64,000 nucleotides of DNA, taken from the NCBI RefSeq assembly GCF_019232825.1, contig NZ_JAFAND010000117.1, positions 19,507 to 83,506 on the forward strand, written 5' to 3'. Every line of letters starts with the position of its first letter. Within the stretch, counting starts at the first letter, position 1. The stretch is from Paludibacterium sp. (GTDB lineage: Bacteria; Pseudomonadota; Gammaproteobacteria; Burkholderiales; Chromobacteriaceae). A program made the translations under genes and the position numbers. This document shows, piece after piece, positions 1 through 9,364 of the stretch. The notes under the pieces are model-generated. The model was not told where the DNA came from. It worked only from the letters and a program-made list of their open reading frames with translations, and searched no databases.

Positions 1-208
1 GCACGACAAGATCCGCGATACGGTAGGCGAGCTGCTGCGCAAAGGCAGCTCCCGGCCGCTGACGCAAACCGAGATCGACAGCAAATTCGACCTGATCGGC
101 GCCCTGTGCGATGGGCTGATGGTGCGCGCCATCCATTCGGGTACGCTGGATCGCGACAATTTGTTGGCGCTGCTGCGCCCAACGATCCGTTTCATCCTGG
201 AGTACTGA
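1..208 (+). CDS. TetR-family regulator, C-terminal part (cut by window edge)
   Basis: Open in the frame starting at base 2 and ending with TGA at 206-208, giving 68 residues. The end reads as an amphipathic helical segment (LCDGLMVRAIHSG, then LLRPTIRFILEY) typical of the ligand-binding and dimerisation end of TetR-type repressors. The N-terminal helix-turn-helix lies outside the window, so the family call rests on the C-terminal pattern only. The stop lies 10 nt before the acetyltransferase start, whose ribosome binding site (GAGGAG) overlaps this stop, so the two genes are probably one transcript. Confidence 0.55.
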   Translation, partial: HDKIRDTVGELLRKGSSRPLTQTEIDSKFDLIGALCDGLMVRAIHSGTLDRDNLLALLRPTIRFILEY

Positions 209-218
209 GGAGTCAAAC

Positions 219-782
219 ATGCAAGGCGATTGGGACCGGCTGCTGGCCGGCGGCATCTTGACCGAGGACATGACCGAGATTCACCGCGACCGCACGCGCG
301 GTCAACGGCTGTTGGCGCGCTTCAATGCCGTGGCCGACGAAGACCGCGACGCGCGCCACGCCGCGGCGGCCGAATTGTTCGCCGCCTGCCCGCCCTCCTG
401 CGTGATCAAGTCGCCGTTTCTGTGCGAGTTCGGCCGCAACATCCGCTTCGGCGAAAACACCTTCGTCAACTTCAACGTCACCATCATCGATCTGGGCGAG
501 GTGGAAATCGGCAGTCATGTGTTGATCGCGCCCAACGTGCAGATCTACACCGCCACCCACCCGCTGGATTTTGCGCCGCGGCGCGACTGGCAGACCACCT
601 GCCGCAAGGTGACGATCGAGGACGACTGCTGGATCGGCGGCGGCGCCATCCTGCTGCCGGGCGTCACCATCGGCGCGCGCAGCATCGTCGGCGCCGGCGC
701 GGTGGTCACCCGCGACGTGCCGCCCGATTCGCTGGCGGTGGGCAATCCCGCACGCGTGTCACGGCGATTGAATCCGGACTAA
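219..782 (+). CDS. maa: Maltose/galactoside O-acetyltransferase family (left-handed beta-helix)
   Basis: 187 residues, the normal size for Maa/LacA/NodL acetyltransferases, which move an acetyl group from acetyl-CoA to a sugar hydroxyl in the cytoplasm. An N-terminal helical mac region (about residues 1-55) is followed by hexapeptide repeats of the beta-helix (FGENTFVNFNVTI, IGSHVLIAPNV, IEDDCWIGGGAILLPGVTIG, VGAGAVVTRDVP). The catalytic-type histidine is in TATHPLD, and the C-terminus has the usual VGNPARV. The ATG follows GAGGAGTCAAAC. It sits directly behind a TetR-type gene that may control it. The exact sugar acceptor cannot be read from the sequence. Confidence 0.85.
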   Translation: MQGDWDRLLAGGILTEDMTEIHRDRTRGQRLLARFNAVADEDRDARHAAAAELFAACPPSCVIKSPFLCEFGRNIRFGENTFVNFNVTIIDLGEVEIGSHVLIAPNVQIYTATHPLDFAPRRDWQTTCRKVTIEDDCWIGGGAILLPGVTIGARSIVGAGAVVTRDVPPDSLAVGNPARVSRRLNPD

Positions 783-804
783 GAATCTCTAACAAAAGCA
801 CCGG

Positions 805-1004
805 CCAGGTTTTGTAGCGTGCATTCGCCGCAGGTAATGCACGTCTTGAGCGGGTCCTAAGGCCGTGCGTTGCTTCGCGAACGCACGCTACCCAACTGCG
901 AAAGGCATCCGCCCAGGTTTTGTAGCGTGCATTCGCCGCAGGCAATGCACGGCTTGCGCGGGCATTGGGGCCGTGCGTTGCTTCGCGAACGCACGCTACC
1001 CAAC
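805..1004. repeat. Two tandem 92-nt REP/BIME-like units
   Basis: Units at 805-896 and 913-1004 are almost identical. Each holds a left arm that starts GTAGCGTGCATTCGCCGCAG and a right arm that ends GAACGCACGCTACCC. The outer ends GTAGCGTGC and GCACGCTAC are exact inverted repeats, and each arm is itself an imperfect palindrome, so each unit can fold as a pair of hairpins. Single arms occur at 1842-1871, 12523-12553 and 47271-47302. The elements lie between convergent genes. This is the layout of bacterial interspersed mosaic elements, normally mobilised by a RAYT transposase that is not in the window. Confidence 0.75.
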
Positions 1005-1029
1005 CACGGTATGTGTTCTGTGAGAGGTT

Positions 1030-1770
1030 CTAACGCGCCCTGCCCGTCTCCAGCCAGCGCGCCCACTCGTCGCTGCCATTGGCGCGCGCGCAGGCGGCGG
1101 CCGCGGCGTGATCGTACGTCACCGCGCGCAAGCCCACATCCCAGCGGCCGTCGCGCAGTTCGCACAGCGCATAGCGCGCATGCGGGCTGCCGTTCTCGAT
1201 CTCATGGAAATGGGGATGATTGTCGTTGTAGGCCTGCAGGCCGACACTGCCCGGATTGACCACCAGGCGGCCATCGCAGAGCGCGTACACGCGCGGCTTG
1301 TGCGAATGGCCGCACAAGATCAGCCCGGCGCGAATGCCGGCCGCGCGCAATTCCACCGACTCGGTCGCGGCGGTGCGCGCGCCGCTAGGCGTCACCTCTT
1401 CCAGAAAATACGTCAGATCATCCCCTGGCACGCCATGGCAGACGTAAATACCCGGGTCGTCGAACGTCAGCTCGGCCGGCAGCGACGCCAGCCAGTCATG
1501 CTGCGCCGGCGTGGTGTGTTCGAAGGCGAATTGGTCGGACGGCCCGCCGGCGATTTTGGCGCAGGCGAGCAATTGGCGTTCGTGGTTGCCGCGAATGGTC
1601 GGCCAATCGAGCGCCATCAAGCGCTCGGCGGTAGCGGCGGGGTCGAGCGGACCGGAGAGAATATCGCCGACATTGATCACCACATCGGCCTCTTGACGCG
1701 CGATGTCGGCGATCACCGCCTCCAGCGCCCAGATATTGCCGTGAATGTCGGAAACCACTGCAACCTTCAT
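1030..1770 (-). CDS. Calcineurin-like metallophosphoesterase
   Basis: 246 residues with the complete two-metal phosphoesterase signature in order: SDIHGN near the N-terminus, GDILSGP about residue 36, GNHE about residue 60, a lone histidine in VCHGVPGD, and GHSHKPRVY about residue 155. The family hydrolyses phosphomono- or diesters using two divalent metal ions; YfcE-type and protein phosphatase-type members have this size. No signal peptide is visible, so it is probably cytosolic. It stands alone, convergent with the acetyltransferase and separated by REP elements. The substrate is not predictable. Confidence 0.8.
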   Translation of the reverse strand: MKVAVVSDIHGNIWALEAVIADIARQEADVVINVGDILSGPLDPAATAERLMALDWPTIRGNHERQLLACAKIAGGPSDQFAFEHTTPAQHDWLASLPAELTFDDPGIYVCHGVPGDDLTYFLEEVTPSGARTAATESVELRAAGIRAGLILCGHSHKPRVYALCDGRLVVNPGSVGLQAYNDNHPHFHEIENGSPHARYALCELRDGRWDVGLRAVTYDHAAAAACARANGSDEWARWLETGRAR

Positions 1771-1841
1771 GAGGAAACCTTCAATAGGCGATAGCGATAC
1801 TTGCAGTATGGACCATCGCCGCCCCCGCTAGCAGCCTTCAT

Positions 1842-1871
1842 GTAGTGCGCGTTCGCACAGCCAACGCACGG
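1842..1871 (-). repeat. Single REP-like arm
   Basis: GTAGTGCGCGTTCGC followed by AACGCACGG is a diverged copy, in inverted orientation, of the right arm seen at 864-891 and 972-999. It fills most of the 105-nt gap between the metallophosphoesterase and pseudouridine synthase genes. Confidence 0.55.
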
Positions 1872-1875
1872 GCGA

Positions 1876-2784
1876 TCAGCGCGGCCAGTCCAACGTCCGC
1901 GCGCTGCGGAAGCTGCGCGTGCCGCCGTCGAAGGGATCGACAAAGGTGATGGCCCGCGCCAGCAGCAGCAAGGGTGCGGAAAAATCGTCGATGGGTTTGG
2001 CCGGCAACAGCGAGGGATACCAGGGGTCGCCGTGGATGCCGATGCCCAAGGCCGCCATGTGCGCGCGCAGCTGGTGTTTCTTGCCGGTCAGCGGGGTGAG
2101 CCGATAGCGCGCCAACGCGCCTTGCCGCTCGATCAGTTCGATACGCGTCTCGCTGTTCGGCTCGCCGGCCACCTCGGTCATGAGAAAGCTGTCCGCCCCT
2201 TCCCTGAGCCGACTGCGCCGTACCGCCGGCAAGGGAAGCGCCGGGCTAAAACCGGCGATGGCCTCATACTCTTTCTGCACCTGGTGCTGTTGGAACAGGG
2301 TTTGATAGGCGCCGCGGTCATCTCGCCGGGTACAAAACAGCATCACGCCCGCTGTCTCGCGATCGAGCCGGTGGATGGGCGTCAGTTCAGGCAGGTCCAG
2401 CGCGACACGCAAGCGCGTCAACAAGGTTTCGTGAACATGGCGCCCAGCCGGCATGCAGGCCAGAAAATGCGGCTTGTCGGCCACCACCAATCGCTCGTCG
2501 CGATAGAGCACCGTCGAGGCAAACGGCACCAGGACTTCCTCCGCCACCTCCCGGTAGTACCAGATGCGCTGATTGGCCGGGTAGGCGCTGTCCAGCCGCA
2601 ACGGCAGGCCCGTGTTGTCGCACACCAGCCCGCCGGCCAGGCGCGCGCGCCAGGCCGCCTCGCTGATGTGGGGGAAACGGTGCAGCAGAAAAGCCAGCAG
2701 CGAGGGCCACGAGCCGGGAGGCAGATGTAGATGGCTGGGAGAGATCCCATTGCGGCTGGGTACCGGCGCGTTCACATGATTCAT
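1876..2784 (-). CDS. RluA-family RNA pseudouridine synthase
   Basis: 302 residues from the ATG at 2784. That start is preferred because the protein then begins just ahead of the family N-terminal domain; a further 24 in-frame codons upstream are possible. The catalytic motif HRLDRETAG, with the aspartate that attacks uridine, lies at about residue 145, and the later GKKHQLRAHMA motif is also typical of RluA enzymes. The enzyme isomerises uridine to pseudouridine in rRNA or tRNA. The N-terminal 60 residues look like a divergent S4-like RNA-binding region. Divergent from hflX across about 120 nt. Which RNA site it modifies cannot be decided. Confidence 0.85.
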   Translation of the reverse strand: MNHVNAPVPSRNGISPSHLHLPPGSWPSLLAFLLHRFPHISEAAWRARLAGGLVCDNTGLPLRLDSAYPANQRIWYYREVAEEVLVPFASTVLYRDERLVVADKPHFLACMPAGRHVHETLLTRLRVALDLPELTPIHRLDRETAGVMLFCTRRDDRGAYQTLFQQHQVQKEYEAIAGFSPALPLPAVRRSRLREGADSFLMTEVAGEPNSETRIELIERQGALARYRLTPLTGKKHQLRAHMAALGIGIHGDPWYPSLLPAKPIDDFSAPLLLLARAITFVDPFDGGTRSFRSARTLDWPR

Positions 2785-2903
2785 GGCGAGGATGATACGG
2801 CTACCGCGGAAGTCGGACCAGCGCGGCCATCGTTTCTGGCCAGCGTAAATCATCATTTACGAGTAATATCCTGGCTCGCCCCCCCTTATAAAGCACTCCG
2901 TAC

Positions 2904-4286
2904 ATGCACACAGAAGTCAAAGAGAAGCCCCGTTACGCCCTTGTGGCCTCGGTCCAATTACCGGACGTCAGCGACGTCGAGTTCGAGGCCTCGCTCACCG
3001 AGCTCGCCGAATTGGCCAAAACGCTGGGTTTCCAGGTCGTAGAGACCTTTGTGCAAAAGCGTAGCAGCTTCGACCGCACCGCCTATCTCGGCGTGGGCAA
3101 ACGGGAAGAAATCGGCCAATACGTTCAGCGCGCCGGCAACGGCGACGAACAGGACGAGATGCCGCCGGCGCGGGCCTCAAGCGCGGTCGAGATCGACGTG
3201 CTGCTGGTGGATCATGAAATTTCCCCTTCGCAAGCGCGCAACTTGGAGCTGGCCGTCGGTTGCGAGGTGATGGACCGCACCATGGTCATTCTGGAAATTT
3301 TCCATCGCAATGCCCGCTCGCGCGCGGCGCGTGCCCAAGTGGAGATCGCCCGTCTCGGTTACATGGCGCCGCGCCTGCGAGAGGCGGCCAAACTGGCCGG
3401 CCCGCAAGGCCGGCAACGCAGCGGCACGGGAGGACGCGGCGCCGGCGAATCGCATACCGAGCTCGACCGTCGCAAGGTGCGCGACCGCATCGCCGAACTG
3501 CAATGCGAGATCGTCGCCATGGAACAGGAGCGCAAGACTCAGCGCGCGCGCCGCCTGGAGCGTCAGGGCTTGGGCGGTGTGTCGCTGGTGGGTTATACCA
3601 ATGCGGGCAAGTCCACACTGATGCGGGCGCTCACCGGCAGCGAGGTGCTGGTGGCCAACAAGCTCTTCGCCACGCTGGACACTACGGTGCGCGCCCTTTA
3701 TCCGGAAAGCGTGCCGCGCGTGTTGGTCAGCGACACGGTCGGTTTCATCAAGAACCTGCCTCACGGACTGGTGGCTTCGTTCAAATCCACGCTGGAAGAA
3801 GCGTTGGATGCGGCGCTGCTGCTCCATGTGATCGATGCCAGCGACCCCGGCTTCGAACGCCAGCTGGAAGTGACGGACACGGTGCTACGGGAAATCGGCG
3901 CGGATGACGTGCCGCGCCTGCGCGTATTCAACAAGATCGACCATGTCGGCGATGAAGCCGAACAGGCGGCCTGGACCGCCGAATTGCAGCAGCGCTATCC
4001 GGGCTGCGTGGTGATGAGCGCGCGTCGTCCGGAAGAAGTGGCTAGCTTGCATGCCCGCATTGTCGCCTTCTTCCGACAGGATCTGATGGAAGACGAGCTG
4101 CTGCTGCCGTGGTCGGAACAGCAGCTGCGCGGCGAGATCTACCGTCACTGTCAGGTGTTGGAAGAGCGTACGGAGGAAGACGGCAGTTGGTTCCGCGTCC
4201 GCGGGGAACCGGACAAACTACGCAGTCTGCGCGCGCAGATCTACCCCGGCTCGCAAGGCCGGGAAAAGGAATACTGGGAAGTGTGA
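2904..4286 (+). CDS. hflX: GTPase HflX, ribosome-associated
   Basis: 460 residues. The N-terminal HflX domain (about 1-190) contains the conserved region around LVDHEISPSQARNLE and the helical linker around RRKVRDRIAELQ. The G domain follows with G1 GYTNAGKST, G3 DTVGFI, G4 NKID and G5 SAR. HflX binds the 50S subunit and splits or rescues stalled ribosomes during heat and other stress. The glycine-rich loop GTGGRGAGESHTELDRR before the coiled linker is a family hallmark. In many relatives the gene is beside hfq; here it stands alone, divergent from a pseudouridine synthase and convergent with an exporter only 5 nt away. Confidence 0.93.
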   Translation: MHTEVKEKPRYALVASVQLPDVSDVEFEASLTELAELAKTLGFQVVETFVQKRSSFDRTAYLGVGKREEIGQYVQRAGNGDEQDEMPPARASSAVEIDVLLVDHEISPSQARNLELAVGCEVMDRTMVILEIFHRNARSRAARAQVEIARLGYMAPRLREAAKLAGPQGRQRSGTGGRGAGESHTELDRRKVRDRIAELQCEIVAMEQERKTQRARRLERQGLGGVSLVGYTNAGKSTLMRALTGSEVLVANKLFATLDTTVRALYPESVPRVLVSDTVGFIKNLPHGLVASFKSTLEEALDAALLLHVIDASDPGFERQLEVTDTVLREIGADDVPRLRVFNKIDHVGDEAEQAAWTAELQQRYPGCVVMSARRPEEVASLHARIVAFFRQDLMEDELLLPWSEQQLRGEIYRHCQVLEERTEEDGSWFRVRGEPDKLRSLRAQIYPGSQGREKEYWEV

Positions 4287-4291
4287 CGCGC

Positions 4292-5803
4292 TCAGCGGAA
4301 AGACTTCTGCATGAGTAGGATCAGCGCCATGCCGAGCCCAACCCACATTTCCAAGCGGTAAAACTCCAGGCAGGACAGCATCAGCGTCTGCCGCGACAGC
4401 TCGGCGCCAAGAAGGCCCACGGCGCTTTGCGGGTCGATGGCCGGCAAAGCCGTGCGCAGCTGTCTCACCGCGTCGGCCAGCCACGGGCCGCCGGCATCGA
4501 AGCGCTCGATCAGGCGGTTGTAGTGCAAGGCGTTGCGCCCCTGGATGAATACCGTGCTCACCGACACGGCGCTGGACAAGGCAAGCTGGCGAATGATGTT
4601 CTTGGTCTGGTAGGCATGCGAGAACGCGCCCGGCTCGACCGCGCCGAACGTGCCCTGCGCCACCGCCATGATGAACACCGTCATGAAAGCGCCGTTGCAC
4701 AGCAGGATGGCGGCGATGCGCCCCATGGTCGCCTCGCCGTTCAGTCCGCTCATCAGCAAGCCATAGCCCGCCAAAAACATCATGCCCAGCACCATCACCG
4801 GCTTGAGCGTGCTCACGTGGCCGCGCGCCAACAGCAACGCATAGATCGATGCGCACACCAGGCCGGCCAGAAAGCTGATCGACAGCAACACGCCCGTGGT
4901 CGGCACGGTGAAGCCCAACCCCTGCTGCACCAGCAGCGGCATGATGTAGCTGTTGGCCGCCACCATGGTGTAGCAGACGAAGTAATAGACAAGTCCAAGC
5001 AAATAACGCCGCCGGGCCAATTGGCGCCACATGTCGCCAACGCCGGCCGGGCGAGCCCGGCGCAGCCAGACGATGACCGCGAGCGTGAGGCCGGCCAGCA
5101 GGCCAAGCAGAATATCGGGCCGGCCGAAATAGTTGTACGGCGTCTGTTGAATCAGGAATTGCAGCAGCAACACCGCCACGGCAAACCACCATAGCGCGCG
5201 CGGCGTGGCGTGTCCCGCCTGGTAGGCGGTTTCGTCACGCTCGGCGAAACGGCCGGCGGCAACCCAGCCCATCAGCGTCCACGGCAGAATGCCCCAGCAC
5301 AGCCAATGCCAGTCGGCGACCGACAGCAGCCAGCCGCCCAACAGCGGCCCCATCGCCGAGCCCAACAGCAATGCCTGGCCGAAACCGACCAGCGCCAGTG
5401 TGCGCTGCGGCCCCGCGATGCGGTTGACCTCGACCCGCGCGCCGGTGAAAAACGCCGCCGCGCCAAAACCTTGCCATGCGCGTCCAAGGATAAAGTCCGC
5501 CGGGCCGTGGGATTGCGCGCAGAGCACGGCGCCGGCGGCAAAGCTTAGCATCGATAAACGCAACAATCGACGCGGCCCCAGCGCCAGGGTCAGCCGTCGT
5601 TGCTGGCTCAAAGCCAGCACCGCGCAACTGGCGTACGCCATGGCGGCATAACTAAATTCCTCCGGACCGGCGCCGATGCCGCCCATGACATAGCTGGCGG
5701 CAAAATTCAGCATGCCGTTCTGGAGAAACTCAATCATGGCCACGGCCATAATGCACACAATGTGCCATGGCAAGGCGCGCGCGTTCGATGTGGGGTGCGT
5801 CAT
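4292..5803 (-). CDS. MFS transporter, DHA2-like (14 TM)
   Basis: 503 residues from the ATG at 5803; 15 codons of in-frame upstream sequence look non-native. The protein is almost wholly hydrophobic with about 14 membrane helices. It carries a short charged loop after helix 2 (QQRRLTLALGPRRLLRLS) and a motif-C-like GSAMGPLLGGWLL in helix 5, as in EmrB/DHA2 drug-proton antiporters. It probably exports small molecules across the inner membrane. The divergent LysR gene begins 87 nt away, and two dyads lie between them, so control by that regulator is likely. No partner adaptor (EmrA type) is adjacent. Confidence 0.8.
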   Translation of the reverse strand: MTHPTSNARALPWHIVCIMAVAMIEFLQNGMLNFAASYVMGGIGAGPEEFSYAAMAYASCAVLALSQQRRLTLALGPRRLLRLSMLSFAAGAVLCAQSHGPADFILGRAWQGFGAAAFFTGARVEVNRIAGPQRTLALVGFGQALLLGSAMGPLLGGWLLSVADWHWLCWGILPWTLMGWVAAGRFAERDETAYQAGHATPRALWWFAVAVLLLQFLIQQTPYNYFGRPDILLGLLAGLTLAVIVWLRRARPAGVGDMWRQLARRRYLLGLVYYFVCYTMVAANSYIMPLLVQQGLGFTVPTTGVLLSISFLAGLVCASIYALLLARGHVSTLKPVMVLGMMFLAGYGLLMSGLNGEATMGRIAAILLCNGAFMTVFIMAVAQGTFGAVEPGAFSHAYQTKNIIRQLALSSAVSVSTVFIQGRNALHYNRLIERFDAGGPWLADAVRQLRTALPAIDPQSAVGLLGAELSRQTLMLSCLEFYRLEMWVGLGMALILLMQKSFR

Positions 5804-5812
5804 AACAAAACA

Positions 5813-5850
5813 ACTCAAGCAATAACGGCTTGAGTATAATGACGTCATTA
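5813..5850. promoter_or_regulatory. Two operator-like dyads between the MFS and LysR genes
   Basis: ACTCAAGC (5813-5820) pairs with GCTTGAGT (5828-5835) across 7 nt, and TAATGACGTCATTA (5837-5850) is a perfect 14-nt palindrome. A looser pair ATATTCC / GGAATAT (5851-5857, 5879-5885) continues up to the LysR start. Dyads just upstream of a LysR gene and a divergent target are the expected place for its binding sites. Confidence 0.5.
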
Positions 5851-5889
5851 ATATTCCAAAAATCGATATATTTAATACGGAATATCGAA

Positions 5890-6825
5890 ATGGATAATGT
5901 GAATGGCGTACGCCTGCGCCGGCTGGATTTGAACGCGCTGGTGGTACTGCACACGCTGTTGCAAACCGGCAGCGTCAGTCAAAGCGCCGAGCGGCTTTGC
6001 CTGGGGCAGCCGGCCATCAGCCACGTACTCAAGCATCTGCGCGCCGAGTTCGGCGACGAGCTGTTGTACCGCAGCGGGCGCGGCATGGCCTTGACGCCGC
6101 TGGCGCAGTCGCTGCGCCAGCCCCTGCTCGACTGGCTGAACGAGGCGCAGCGCCTGTTCGTCTCCCATGCCGGTTTCGATCCGTCGGCGGCCCAAGGTAC
6201 CTTGCATCTGGCGATGCCGGACTTGCTGGAGGCGGTGCTGCTGCCCAGCGTGCTGGTCGCGCTCTACCAACAGGCCCCAGGCTTGAATCTGTCGATCGAG
6301 GCCATGCCTTCGCGCCAAGTCGCCACGGCGCTGGAAGAAGGCCACGTCAGCGGCGCCCTGGGTTATTTCCCAGAACTCAACCCGCGCCTGTCACGCCTGC
6401 CGTTGTTCAACAGCCGCTTTATCGCGCTCTATCACCCCTCGCTGCTCGACCTGCCCGCGCGGCTCGGCCTGGCCGATCTGACGCCCGTGCCGCACTTGCA
6501 CACCTCCTACGTCGGCGACGGCGCTGGCTTGATCGAGCGCTGCCTGAGCGCGCGCGGCCTCACGCGCCGCGTGGTGGCGCATGGCGCCAGCCTGCTGGCG
6601 CTGCCGATGCTGTTGGAATCGATGGCGGCGGTGGCCGTGTTGCCGGAGGCCATGTCCGGCTACCTGCGCGAGCGCCACCCCGCGTTGAGCCAAGTGGCGA
6701 TCGACGATCCGGATTTGACGATCGACATCGAGATGGTCTGGCACCCGCGGCTCAGCAGCGACCCGCTCTGGGGTTTCGTGCGCGGGGTGATCGCCGCCGA
6801 AGCGGCACGGTTGTTCGGCGCCTGA
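5890..6825 (+). CDS. LysR-family transcriptional regulator
   Basis: 311 residues. The N-terminal winged helix-turn-helix is clear: RLDLNALVVLHTLLQTGSVS, then the recognition helix QPAISHVLKHLR, then ALTPLAQSL. A substrate-binding-like effector domain fills residues about 95-305. The ATG at 5890 is chosen because the family domain begins shortly after it; an open frame 20 codons longer runs through the operator region and is unlikely to be translated. It is divergent from the DHA2-like exporter, which is its most likely target. The inducer is unknown. Confidence 0.88.
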   Translation: MDNVNGVRLRRLDLNALVVLHTLLQTGSVSQSAERLCLGQPAISHVLKHLRAEFGDELLYRSGRGMALTPLAQSLRQPLLDWLNEAQRLFVSHAGFDPSAAQGTLHLAMPDLLEAVLLPSVLVALYQQAPGLNLSIEAMPSRQVATALEEGHVSGALGYFPELNPRLSRLPLFNSRFIALYHPSLLDLPARLGLADLTPVPHLHTSYVGDGAGLIERCLSARGLTRRVVAHGASLLALPMLLESMAAVAVLPEAMSGYLRERHPALSQVAIDDPDLTIDIEMVWHPRLSSDPLWGFVRGVIAAEAARLFGA

Positions 6826-6831
6826 ATAGAC

Positions 6832-6863
6832 AAAAAAAACGGCAGACCCTTTCGAGTCTGCCG
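6832..6863 (-). terminator. Rho-independent terminator of aspA
   Basis: CGGCAGAC (6840-6847) pairs with GTCTGCCG (6856-6863). On the minus strand the stem is followed by eight T residues (complement of 6832-6839). A second hairpin, GTCCGGCG / CGCCGGAC (6873-6900), lies between it and the aspA stop. Confidence 0.9.
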
Positions 6864-6914
6864 AAGAAAAGTGTCCGGCGCCAGGACAGAACCGCCGGAC
6901 AAGGGTGAATACTA

Positions 6915-8318
<1,404 letters not shown>

Positions 8319-8433
8319 GATGTTTCCTTGTCCACAACGAGAGGTTGATGGAAGCACTCTAAGCCGCGTGACCGGGCGCTGGCCAATCCCGATTATCGAT
8401 TCATCGATGCATTTAATGCATAGATTGACGGCA

Positions 8434-9345
8434 TCATACCGTCGGGTATTGCGTCTGCAGATAACGCCAGAAAGCGTCCAACGCAGGCCGGCTGCGCTTC
8501 AGGTCGCGATAGAGCCGAATCTCCATATCCACGCCCCAACGTTCGTCGGCCGCCAGCGCCAATTGACCGGAAGTCAACTCGCGCTCGACGGTACTGTCTG
8601 GCAAAAACGCCACACCGTGTCCCTCGAGCACCATGTTCTTCAGCCCCTCGGCCATATCGGTTTCGTAGCGCTGGTGCAGATGGCACGGTTCCGGCGCGTT
8701 TTCCATGATCAGTTCGGTCATCAGCCGGAAATAGGCATTGGCGGCGTAGCCGAGGAAAGGCAGCGGCGACTTGGCGTCGCCGGGCAGCCGGTAGGCCGGC
8801 TGCCCCTGGGCATCGCTGCGGGCGTAGGGCCGCAACCGCTCGACGCCGAGGTTGAGCCCGGCGTAGCGGTCGTTGGACAACTCCACCGGCTGCTTGGGAT
8901 GGTGGTAGCACATCAGCAGGTCGCAGCCGCCTTCGACGAAGGCCAACAGCGCGTCGTGCACGTTGCTCGCCTGCAGCCGGCAGGACAGATCGCCGAAACC
9001 GTCGCGCACGCGCGTCAGCCATTTGGGGAAAAACGAGAACGACAGCGTGTGCGGCACCGCGAACTCCATCGTGTCCTCGGGCAGCGGGCGCATGCCCTGC
9101 ATCAGCGCGCGCGTGGCGTGAATCTGGTTGAGCATCGTCACCGCCTGCTCTTTGAACACCTCCCCCGCCGGCGTGAGCCGGGTCGGGTAGCTGCTGCGGT
9201 CGATCAGGTCGCAGCCCACCCAGCTCTCCAGCGCCTTGATGCGGCGCGAGAAAGCCGGCTGGGTCAGATGGCGCGCCTGCGCCGATCGGGTAAAGCTGCC
9301 GCTTTCGGCCAGCACGATGAAGTCTTCCAGCCAACGAGTTTCCAT
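8434..9345 (-). CDS. LysR-family regulator, HypT/YjiE-like
   Basis: 303 residues. The wHTH starts METRWLEDFIVLAESGSFTRSA and continues QPAFSRRIKALESWVG, a wording very close to that of HypT (YjiE)-type regulators, which respond to hypochlorite in E. coli. The effector domain runs from about residue 90. It reads toward aspA with a 115-nt gap, so it may be cotranscribed with or control aspA, but neither is shown by the sequence. The HypT resemblance is from memory and concerns mostly the DNA-binding domain. Confidence 0.85.
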   Translation of the reverse strand: METRWLEDFIVLAESGSFTRSAQARHLTQPAFSRRIKALESWVGCDLIDRSSYPTRLTPAGEVFKEQAVTMLNQIHATRALMQGMRPLPEDTMEFAVPHTLSFSFFPKWLTRVRDGFGDLSCRLQASNVHDALLAFVEGGCDLLMCYHHPKQPVELSNDRYAGLNLGVERLRPYARSDAQGQPAYRLPGDAKSPLPFLGYAANAYFRLMTELIMENAPEPCHLHQRYETDMAEGLKNMVLEGHGVAFLPDSTVERELTSGQLALAADERWGVDMEIRLYRDLKRSRPALDAFWRYLQTQYPTV

Positions 9346-9364
9346 GTCGTGTCGTTTCTTTCGT

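Noticed and set aside
805..1004. Tandem 92-nt units as a CRISPR array
   Set aside because: Only two units, each palindromic as a whole, with a 16-nt join and no cas genes; fits REP/BIME instead.
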